Part shown: piece by piece, positions 35,505-47,500 of the stretch
Numbering within the stretch: the first letter of the stretch is position 1
How the letters are laid out: every line of letters begins with the position of its first letter
Origin: Caenorhabditis elegans
Lineage: Eukaryota > Nematoda > Chromadorea > Rhabditida > Rhabditidae
Length of the DNA: 64,000 bases
Assembly (NCBI RefSeq): GCF_000002985.6
Contig: NC_003281.10
Location: forward strand, 11,222,001 to 11,286,000
Direction: 5' to 3'
The notes under the pieces: model-generated
What the model was told of the DNA's origin: nothing
The model's input: the letters and a program-made list of their open reading frames with translations, nothing else
Databases searched by the model: none
Translations under genes and position numbers: made by a program

Positions 35505-38500
35505 CTAAAAAATATCGGGGCACTTTTCCCAATTCTGTTGCTCTTTTGCCTCCCAGTAGCCGCCTTTAAACTGATGAATTAGGGCTCCATTTGACTCATC
35601 TTGGACACGAACAAACCATGTTGGCTCGTACTCTTCATATTTGTCCCCTGTAATCATAATTGATTATTGGGAAAAATTCGAAAAGTTGAAAATTTGAAAA
35701 AAAAAATTTTTTTTTTTGCACATTAATTTAATAGATATAAGTAGTAAGTACTAAATAATTCGCTGTAAGACTTTATAATTTTTGAAATCTTTTAAATTAG
35801 AGTGACATATGGGTACGGTCATGTTTTTATTTTCCGGCAAATCGGTAAAATTGCCGGTTCGCCGGAAATTTTCATTTTCTGCAAATTGCCCGTTTGCCGA
35901 TTTGCCGGAAATTTTTAATTCCGCCAATTTTCCGGTTTTCCGGAACTATTCATTTTCTGCAAACTATCAATTTGCCAATTTGCCGGAAATTTTAATTTTC
36001 TGCAAATTGCCGGTTTGTCGATTTGCCGTAAATTTTCAATTAGGGCTCAAAAACTCCCGATTTTTCCCAATTTTTTACCTTTTTTCATAGCCAACTCCTT
36101 CTCGGCTTCCCGCCGCCGCCGTACAACACGCTGCTTCTCTTCAATCTCGAGCTTCTTCCGATTCGCTTCATCCCACCTGCAAAATTTTGATTTAAAAATT
36201 TTTTTCATTTAAAAAAAAACCACTAACTCTCCATTTTCCATAAGCCGCTGATCGGGTCGGAGGCGTGAATCCGTTGGAGCTACACCCTCCTCCGGCTCAT
36301 TGAGCTCAATCGCCAATTTTGTGAAATTGTGCATTTTCTCAGCGTTTTTCCTGCAAAAATATCGATATACATAGGTCACTTCTTGGCCAACATACGGTAA
36401 CGGATTGGCAGTCCAAATGCGTTTAAGACTCGTCTCGTCAACTTCGAGTTTCGGTTTCTCGTGATTTCCGTTCCAACTTGACACTTTCAACATATCAATC
36501 GATTTGTCCCATGTGCCTTGAACCACGTATTTTGGTATGCCTTCCGCGTCACGAACAATACCGTATACCTGGAAAATGTGGGGTTTTCTGAGGTTTTTAA
36601 ATGAAAAAAAACACTTTTTTTCAAATTTTTAATTTGACTTTTTTTTTGAGATTATTTTGGGAAAAAACGTTTATTGTTTTTAATTTGATTTTTTTTAAAT
36701 TTTGGATTAGGCAGTCTTAAGCCTGAGCCTAAGCCTGAACCTAGGACTTAGCCTGAGCCTAGGTCTCAGTCTAGGCCTAAGCCCAAGCCTAAGCCTAGGC
36801 CTACCCCTTTGCCTGACCCTAAGCCTAAGTCTAAGCCAAACCCTAAGCCCAAGCCTGAACCTAAGCCTAAGCCTAAGCCTAAGCCCAAAGCCTAAACCTT
36901 CAAACCCCTCACCTTTCTCGGCTGTTCTCTACTAAAATACGAGTATGGCACAAATTTGAGCAGACACTTCTCATTCGTCTCATGATTCGTAATTTCCATA
37001 TCTCCATGATTATCAATCCATAGCTTTCCGACAATTATATTGTGTACGGTCGTCGTGATTTTTCGATATGAAAAGTGCGATTTTGTGGCTGGAAATACGA
37101 CATGCGTGAAGCCAATCGGAATCACTGAAAGATATTTTCCACGGAATCGTGACGTCATCGTGAAATCCTGATACATTGTCCATCCGTTGCCTTCGGCGTG
37201 GTGAGCTGCTGCAGGTGGGTGGTGGGATACCTCAAAAAATATATAGAATTGAAAGACGGAGGAAATTTTTGGCGGTAAATTTAAATTTTCTGAAAAAAAA
37301 TATTTTGGCGGCACGTGGTGTCAGAGTGTGTCATTTCGGTTTGATCTACGTAGATCTACAAAAAATGCGGCAGATTTCTCAACTAATTTCGCATGGTTAA
37401 GAACGTGCTGTCGTAACATTTTTTTTTGGGCGAAAAATTCCCGCATTTTTTGTAGATCAAACCGTGATGGGGCAGCCTGGCCCCACGTTTGGCGGGAAAT
37501 TCAAATTTTCTGAAAAACATTTTTTGGCGGGAAATTCAAATTTTCTGAAAAAATATTTTGACAAAGAAATTTTAAATTTGAAAAAATATTTTGGCGGGAA
37601 ATTCAAATTTTCTGTGAAAATTAATTTTTGGCGCGAAATTCACATTTTTCGGAAAAAACATTTTGGCGGGATATTCAAATTTTCTGAAAAAATATTTTGG
37701 CCGAAAATTCAAATACCCTGGAACAATATTTTGGTGAGAAATTCAAATTTTCTGAAAAACATTTTTTTGGCGCGAAACTCAAATTTTTTGACAAAATATT
37801 TTGGCGGGAAATTCAAATTTTCTAAGAAAACGATTTTGGTCGGAAATTTTTGATTTTCTAAATAAAAACTTCTAGTCTACCTGCTCAGTAACACTTCTCC
37901 ATCCCAAATCGTCCATTCGATCAAATTCAAAAGTCTCGCCGAGCAACGGATTGAAGGGCTTATTGGTCCGGTGACACGTCGTCGAATAGTTGCTCGCGGC
38001 GTAGGCGGCCACGTAGCACATCTGCTCGAGTGTCGACTGGAAATTGAAAAAATTTTTTAAAGTACAGATTTTTCAATATTTCAAAGTATTTAATTATTTA
38101 TTTTAAGTATTCAAAAAAACTCTTTTTCCTACCAATTTCGCGCCGGTTTCCAACAAATTCGCGTATTCCAAATCTTCAGTGACACGTTGCAGCACGGAAA
38201 TTGGCTCGGAAAAATTAACGGGCATCGGGATTTTCGAGAGCTCCTGAAACGACAAAATATGTAGGGTTACTGTAGTTTTGTTTTTGGGAGCAGCTGACAT
38301 TGGTGGGGTTCTCAAGGAATACTAGTGGCTAGCAGCTGACAAGTCACGGGTCTCGAGCAATTTTTTTTTCGATTAAAAATTTGATTCCTAGGTATGTTAT
38401 GGTCATATAGAAATCGATACTGCACAGGAAATTTGATCAAAAAAAAAAGAAAGAAAAGAAAGCAGCCGACACCTTACTGGATAATGTTTATGGCCTATCA

Positions 38501-41500
38501 ATAGCAGGTTGGCGCCTAAACTAGCAGCCGACACTTCATGGGTCTGAATTTCAGTTTCACGACGAGCGGCAGACATTATATGGGAATGTGTTTAGCAGCC
38601 GGCAATATGCAGCCGACAGTTTGCAGGTATTTTGGTTACTGTGAAAGCTAGCAGCCGACGTTCGAAGATGCAGCCGACACCTAATGGGTTACTGTTTCAA
38701 AGAGTGCATCCGACAATTTACGGTTCTGAAGTGCAGTTCCACGGCCGACATTCTACTAGTTCATATTAAAAACACTTTTAGCCAGCAGCCGAGACTTCAC
38801 GGGTCTCTGTTTCAAGGATTGCAGTCGACACTCTCTCACCTTCCCAATACAATTCTTCATGATCGACCATAAGTTGATCGGCAAATTCGGCCGCTCGGGC
38901 ACCGTCGTCCTTCTCTGTCGTCCTCCCTTATGTGCTCCGACGACTACTACTGCTCCAGAATCCGAGCACGTAGATGATGACGGATCACCTGCTCCAATGT
39001 GTCTTTTAGTTGGAGTTAAATGTACTCCGGCGGTGGCTGGTGGACCGTTTGAGTTGCTGCACGGCATTCTGAAAAATTTGAGATTTTCGTTTTTTTTATT
39101 AGAAAATTGAACAGGTTTTATTGGTTTTTAAGAGAAAAAATGTTTTGAAACTAGCGGGTAATAGGCCTTAAAATGAGAAAATTTGAAGATTTTTTCCGGA
39201 AAAATTGAGTTTTCGGCAGGGAAAAAGCTGAGCAAATAAATAGAAAATAGTTTCGATGGGGAACCGTAATATATCGATTTTCCACCTATCTATGGTGCAT
39301 GACTAACGATTTTTAAAAACAAATTTTTTTTTAAATGAGAGAAAAATGTATAGAAACATATGGAAAAAAATCACGAGAAGCACTGAGTCATAAAGTGAAA
39401 AAAAAGAGATTGGCGTGTGCCCTATTCTATGTGTCCGGTGGGGGGCACAAGCATTTCCTGTTTCCCCAAACAAAAAAATTCTGATTTGATGTTTTTTTTG
39501 CCAAAAAAATGTGTAAATAATTTCGGATTTCCAGAAAATTCCAGTCATTTCACCTAAAAATAATTTTTAAAAATGTTTTCTTAAAATAAAAATTTCTCAA
39601 ATATTGCATTAATTTTCCGCAGTGCCAATTTAATTTTGAAGTGTTTGTCAAATAATGTAAAATATTGAGAATACCAAAAATTTGAATTTCCAAAATAAAA
39701 AGCTTTAAACATTGTTTTAGGGTATAAAAATGTTTAAAGTATTAGAATTTTGACAACTATGACAAGTTTTTGAACAATAATATTACTATGATATTACAGC
39801 AACTTTATCATAAAATTGTTTTAAAAATTAAATATCAAGAATTCCAAAATTTTAATTAAAAGTATGCTCTCTAATAAAAAATTGATTTTTTTTTTCAAAA
39901 AAAAAAAAGGTATAATTTCATATTTAGTTTTATAATTTCATAGATTGCTTAATAAACATTAGAAATTATTGAAGCATTCATTCCTACATTATTCTTAAAA
40001 TTCCGAAAAATTTTACAGAAAAAAAAATAGGTGACCGCTAAAACACATATCTATGTAGAAAATTCTAGAAAATTCCTTAAAAAAAACCTCCTAAAAATCC
40101 AGTTTTTCGCGTCTAAAATAGAGTCTTGCCAACAATTTAAAACGGTCACATGTTTTAAAAACGTTTGCCATCCGTTGAAAAATGGACGATCTAATTAGAC
40201 AAAAAAGAAGACGATTGTAAAATTAAGTGAAAGTTAATGGGCCGTAAATAGTTAAAGAAAATAAATTTTCTACAGCGAAAAAAAAATCAAATTCAAAAGA
40301 GATTACAAAAAGTAGAATTCTTCTTGATCATATGGAATACGAAAAACCAGTTTTACTGTGAGTGTGTGTGTGGACATTGCCAGCACTAGCCAAGTAAAAG
40401 TTCTTTGTATTTAAAGAAGATATTACATTGGTTAGTAGGAGAAGAGGAATAGAGAAATAAGAACTGGCCTGTCAAATTGTGTAATTTTAAAAAAATATGG
40501 AAAAGTTTTAACTTTCTACATGAAATAGTGATATACATAGGAAATATAGTAAGTAATGACCATACTGTTACTAAAATTGCCAAAAAAAAAACTAGAATTA
40601 GAAATTTGTATTCAATGTCGAACACGTGGTGTCAAAGTGTCTCATTTCGGTTTGATCTACGTTGATCTACAAAATATGCGGGAGAAGAGACGCAGAGTTC
40701 TCAACTAATTTCGCATGGTTAAGAACGTGCTGACGTCAAAAATTTTTTTTGGGAAAAAAATTCCAGCATTTTTGTAGATCAAAGCACCACGTGGTCAAAT
40801 AGTTTTGAAATTGCAAAAAAAATTACAAAAATTGCCAAAGTTAAAAAAAAACTGCCAAAAAGTTACTGACATTGTCAAAGAGTTCAAAAATTGCCAAAAA
40901 TTATTTTTTAAAAATTCAAAAAAATTTAAAAATAGCTGAAAAGTTACTAAAAATCTAATTTTTTCACAATGACTTTCCCATTCGAAATGCAATTTTTTTT
41001 GAAATTTTACCAATTTTAAATTTACGGAATTGTCGAAATTTTTTGAAATTTTAGAAATTTTTTTTTGAAAATCTATATTATGAGTTGATTTATAAAATTC
41101 CACCTAAAATCACAAATTTGATAATAATTTAAAAAAAACTTTAAAAACAATATTGCCAACTACGTTGCCAACATTTTTTTTGTTTGAACGCAGTGAGAAA
41201 ATGAGAAAACGAGAGAGAGAGATTGATATAACGGAGGCTCGTAGAGTGGTCAGAAATAGAGAAAACTGCAGAAAACAACAAGAAGAACGGCGGAGAACAA
41301 AATGAAGAAAGCAAAATCGTTGTTTTTCTCCCATATGGGAAAGAGATGGCAGAATGCGATAACTTACGCCAGATCCTCTTCGGCATCGTGAAATTCGTCG
41401 TCCTCCTGATCACTGTACACGGATACTGGAGCAGCGCCACGTGCACATTTCGAGGCGGCTCGTTCCAGTGATGAGTGTTGTTTCGCGAGTGCTTCCAGTT

Positions 41501-44500
41501 GCTCCTGAAACGTAAATTTCATTTTAGACAGACAGCCCAGTATAGCAATTTTTCAAAAAAAAATTTCCCGTGAATTACATAGTTTCGACAATTTTGTTCT
41601 TATTTGCACACGTGGTGCCAGGTTGGGTTCCCATTACGGTTTGATCTACAAAAAATGCGGGAATTTTTTGCCCAAAAAATGTGACGTCAGCACGTTCTTA
41701 ACCATGCGAAATCTCAGTTGAAAAGTCTGCGCCTCTTCTCCCGCATTTCTTGTAGATCAACGTAGATCAAACCGAAATGAGACACTCTGACATCACGTGT
41801 TTGTAGACTAGAACAATTGTGAATCTAATTACATTACATTGAAATACACACTTTGAAAATTTGAGAAACTGAGCAAAAAGTGTAGTGACTATTTGTCAAA
41901 ATTAACTTGAAATGGGTAGTATAACCCAAATAAATTAATAAATTTTCATTCCAGAAAATGTCGTCCAAAAAAAAAAAAAATGAGACTTTAAAAATTAAAA
42001 ATTGTTGCTAATCGAAAAAATTTGAATCAAACGCTGTTTATTTCAGATTTCTCGAAACTGGGAATTTTATAATTAATGTTACATATATATGCTGTTTTAT
42101 TTATTGGTATGTGTTGATTTTTTTAAAAATAATTTATACCAAAAAAACGATTGAATTACGGAATTTCAAAGGCAATACTTATTCGAATGATGTATACTAA
42201 CATCGCTAAAAAAAATCACACAATTATCCAAAAAGCGTTGCACACGTTTTTGCGCACCAAAAATAGAAACAACGATTAGTGTTTCTCTTTTTTTTTTCGT
42301 TTCCCATAGCGACGGCCAGGAAGTGAGCTTTTGATTTTTTGTTTTACTATTAGAGTTTATTGTACCTGCAAAAGAGCCTTCTCCTTTTGCTCCACCGCAA
42401 CAATCTTGTTGAGCCGTTTCGCTGATTGCTCGGAGAGCTCAACAAACTCTTCGGCTGCCTGGAGCACGGCTGACGTTGTCATCTGAAAATAGTTACAGGC
42501 GTTGACTAAATACAAATAATGTTACTGTAGTACTATAATATTGTAGAATAGTTGAATACCACTGTAGATTGATATTTATAATTGAGAAAATTTCAAAAAT
42601 TTCAAAAATGATTAGAATAAGTAATCGACTGCAGTGATTACTGTAGGTAATTGTGTAGAATAAGAGAGATATAGTAGTACTGTCTGTGGGCAATAATAGA
42701 AGTAACAATTAAATAACTAGATTATTGCAGGATATCTATGTAATTACTGTAGGTACTTTATTTAATACGACTATCTGAAAAAGTTTTTGTAATTTTGAAA
42801 TAATGTCACTCCTGCAGCAACAAAAAAACCCCGGAAATTTTGGATTTCGGCGGTTCTTTATTTGATGTTCGATAGAATAATTTTTTACTCTCGAGAAATG
42901 CACTGAAACACGTGGTGCCAGGCTGTTACGGGTTGATCTACAAAAAATGCGGGAATTTGTTGTCCAACATTTGTGACGTCAGCACTCTCTTAACCATGCG
43001 AAAGCAGTTGAGAACTCTGCGTATCTTCTCCCGCATTTTTTGTAGATCAACATAAATCAAGCCGACATGGGACACACTGACACCATGCTTAAAGTGACGT
43101 CATGACACCATGCTTAAAGTGACGTCATGCAAGACTAATGGAGGAACTACGGTAAATGGATTTGTATCTAGTCTGAACTACAGTAACCAAGGGGATCCGT
43201 TTTTAGAGAAAAAATATTCGGTTTTTTCTCGTCAAACCAACATATTCTAGATAAATCTATAATTTTCACGTCATTTTCCGTATCTCTAACCTTTAACAAA
43301 TCAGCTCTCTCGGCCAACGAATTCTTATCCGTCTCAACTGTCCCATTCAATGCTCGCATTAGCTCGTCACCTTGCTTATCTTCAAAAAAATCGATTTTTT
43401 TTTCTCAAAAAAAAAACATTTGAAAAACCCTACTCATCATATTGGCGGCTGTACGCAAATCACATAGTTTTCCAGACATTTGACGATTCGCCAGAATTAG
43501 GGCATCCGATCGATTCGAGTCGGTTTTCGCCATTTGAGCATCCTCATCCTCTTCTGGAGCCGCAAAAAATCGGGTATTTATTGGGATTTTTATTCAAAAT
43601 TTGTGATAATAATATCAATTGTTTCTATTTTTTAATGAGACACGTTATAATGTTTAGCAAAAAAAGTTTTGCTCGAATCGTTTTTTCAAACAAATTCAAA
43701 ATTCTAATGTTTTAGAAATTTTCAGATTTATAAGAGCATTTATTAAAAATAAAATTATATACTTTTTAAATTTTTAAAAAGTCCCCATTTTTCACTTTTT
43801 TCCATGAAATGTAAATTTCGTTCACTTCCTTTTTTTCAAAATTTTCCCTTTTTCAGAAAATTTCAAATTTCAAACTTTTTAGGCATATTCAGTCAAAAGT
43901 AGCTATGTTTCAATTCTAAAAAAAAAACTGAAGACTCTGAAAAATTCCGATTCATCGGGGTTTCAAGGCGTTTAAAAGTTACTATCACATTTCTAAAAAA
44001 ATTTTCATTCAAATTTTTCAGATGCTGTTACGCTTTTGTGAATAATTCAAATTCTAACAAACGAAAAAATTCCGAATTTCGAAATTTTAACTATTTTTAA
44101 GTTATTTTTTAAAATTACTTTTACTATTAAAAATAACTATTTTTTTTTAAGTTTTCTGTCAAATTTCCACAAATATTTCGAATTTCAAATTTTTTTTTTC
44201 TTCAAATCCCTACCACTTTCAGCCCTTGTGATAGCCTTATGTCTCATATATTCCAGAGAATTCGTCCATTGTTGTCGGTCCATTTCATTTTGTGGTTTGA
44301 CATGAAATGTCTGTGATTGTCCGGATATTACTATACACGATGTTGTCTGGAATTATTGAATTTTTCAAAAATTTATGAAAAGTACTCATGCAACGTACTT
44401 TAAGATTTTCAAAAACTTTCTGAAAACAACTTATTTCTATATTTTACGAAAAATTAAAATTTTTAAAAAATTTTCATACAACTTATAATAATAGTAGTAA

Positions 44501-47500
44501 ATAATAGTAATTCCTAGTTTTGGCATTTACAAAAAAATTTAAAAAATTGGAATTTTACGAAATTTCCAGAATTTCATAATAGTATTAATTGTTTTGAAAT
44601 TTAAAAAAATGTTACGTACATTTTTTCGGAATTTTTTAAAAAGGTGTATATAATTTATAAGAGTAAATGCCTACAGTTAGCTATATTAATGATTTTTTTC
44701 TCTAAAAAAATAATTTTTTTCCGGAATGTTTTAGACTTTTTATATGACTTACAAAAGTACAAAACAGCAAATACTCATTTTAAAATATCTTTTTTTTTGA
44801 TAATTCCAAAATTTTCGAAATTTCCAAAACAATTGAACTTTTTTAAAGTTAATTTTGTTTTATATCAGAACAGTTTTTTCTCCAATTTTTTTTCTTCAAT
44901 TTTCACTACAGACATCAATCAATCAAACGAATGAAAAAAAAACCTTATCAGTATGAACTCGAGCTTCTTGCAGGTTGATACTTCCACGACACGTATGACC
45001 AACTTCACTTGGGTTTCTGTAAAATTTTTGAATTTCGGGGCCAAAATGAAAATTCGGATTCTGGTATTTTCAACGCGAATTGAATTTAAAAATTTTGGTA
45101 TATTTTCTAAAGTTTTCGCCTTTTTGAGTTCCAAGAAAATTAGAGCTTGCTCCAGCTCCTCGAGAAGCAAGCGAATATTCACCTCTCCTGAAGCCCAAAA
45201 AGCTTCTCCGAGTCCCCACACGCCGACTCATAGACACTCTCATCATCCCGATGATGAGCCTTTCGACGGGCTCTCACCGGGAACGCACACCAGGTGATCT
45301 GCTTGCGCGCCTGACGAAGACGTCCGCGAAGTGTGCCCATTATTCGACGGTGGATTTTTGTCGACTTTTGTAGTGGTGGTGGAAGTGATGATGGGCTCAA
45401 AGAGCTCAGCGAGCAATAGGTAGAAGTCGAAGGAGAAGAAGAATAGAAAGATGAACAAGAAGTGAGGAGTGACGGGAACTGTCGTGGAGGATCCTTATCG
45501 CCACTCTTCTCTGCCTTCTCTTCGTCTCTCCTTATCTCTCCATTCCCCCCATTTTGCCTCCTTTTGCTGATGTCGTCGTTCTCCTCGTTGCTATCAATTT
45601 TCGCCCGCCGCTTTTTCTCGTTTTTGCCCGATATTCCACTGGCAGCTGCTTTTTGCATATCGTCCAACATTACACAATGATTCGGGACCATTTTTGAAGC
45701 ATCGCTTTTCCCTTCTACAATGTATACAATGGTAGATCAAAATCTTTCGGGCGGAAAGGAAATTAGGTCGATGGATAGAATATAGTTACGAAAAGGTTCA
45801 AATTCCAAACAAAAAAAGAAGAGGAATGAATGAAAAATGCCTATCATAGGACATTGCGTATGTAGAAATGTTGTTATCAATATTGATTAGAAAACAATAT
45901 ATTTACACTATTGGTGTATGGCCTTCCTTTAAAATGCTAAAGGGGGCTTTTTTGGCATATTGGCAACTAATAGAAGAAACTCTGTACATTTAAATTTAAA
46001 ATTGTGTAACTAATTAGCTATTTGGTATTGCACCTTGATAACTATTGTCAACTGACAAAATGTAGTTACTTTATGTTATGGAGTAACTATTTTTCTATTG
46101 TTTCGCAGTTAACTATTTAATGATAACATTAAATTGAACCGTCGGGCGCAATAATACTAATAAAGATCCTCTATAATAATCTACTAATCATTAACTATGT
46201 ATAACAGAATATACTAGCATACTAATATACTATTATTGCTATTACTACTACAGATACATATGATATCAAAGCTTTACAGTAGTCGGGTGCAATACTAATA
46301 GCGGTAATACGGTACTTGAATTAACAAATTAGCCACGGAATATTTGGAATGTCCATATTCCCATTTAGAATATACTACTAATATACTATTATTACTAAAC
46401 AGTACTCATATTTTAATAGTATTTTAATAGTTTTAATAGTAATTTTTGCAATACCACGTGACAGAGGTGACTGAAAAGTTTATAACTCTATTTTCAGCGA
46501 GACGATGCATTTTAAAAGTACCATGTGACAAACTTTCATCTGGCTGAGCTCGACAATGACTTCCGATTGCAGCACAAAAAATCGATTCCGAAGTCTCTCT
46601 CTTCAGCTACCTGAGCCAACACCGTGCTACACCTTCTAGACGGTAGAAATTCAAAGTGCTTTGACACTTTGATCGAGCTCCCTGCTGCCGGAGTCGAATG
46701 CTTATCATTCTAGGAGGTCGTTCCGTTCTTGACGCCACTCGACAAGAGCAAAAAAAAACAGCTTATCGGTTTATACTAAATTATCGGAGCAGAGAAGAAA
46801 AAAGTAGAGAAAAATCGATTCCTACTTGCCAAAAAAATCCAACAAGTCGAGGTGAGAGGGGCACACACATGCAAACAGGCAAAAAACCCGAAATCAAATA
46901 AAAAATATCATCCATGCACGAGAAGGGGGCGAGTAAACTATCAGAGAGAAAGAGGAAGGAATGAAACACACATACACACCCCGGCAAACTGGTTTAGGTC
47001 AACACAATACACATTCTGGAAGTGCTGAACAGTTTAAGAATTACACTCGGGGAATTGTGTCGGGTGAGGGGTTATCTGATAGTGATGAACAATCAAAATC
47101 GAGTTGAATTTTCATCTGATCACTGTCACGGTTTTGGAAAAAAGGACCAAATTTGCGCATTTTTTGCACAGTTTTGCACATTTTTGCACATTTTTTGCAC
47201 ATTTGAACAATTCTCAGTTGAATGTAGGACACTGGAGAAACGTTCAGAGATTGAAGCGAAGCATCTCAGAGGACCAAGACAGAGCTTCAGGACAACCTGC
47301 TCAAACTCACAAACTACGCTACGTCTTTTCCAGAGCGATCAAAAAATGTGTAGAGGTGATAAGGGGGAAAGGTTATCACGGGAACTGTATATGGGACTAC
47401 AAGCTACGAAATAATCGTACTTGGCGTTATGGTATATGAGTCAGTTATTTGTATGTGTTTGCACACAAACAGATAGACGAACTGCACACAAATTCTATGC

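Noticed and set aside
37464..37853. 129-codon open frame with repeated KFKFSEK-like peptide
   Set aside because: It is a translation of the 37-bp intronic tandem array, antisense to obr-1.
47155..47205. TTTTTGCACA short tandem as a possible structured RNA
   Set aside because: Only four or five units, with no complementary arm. It is simple sequence in an obr-1 intron.
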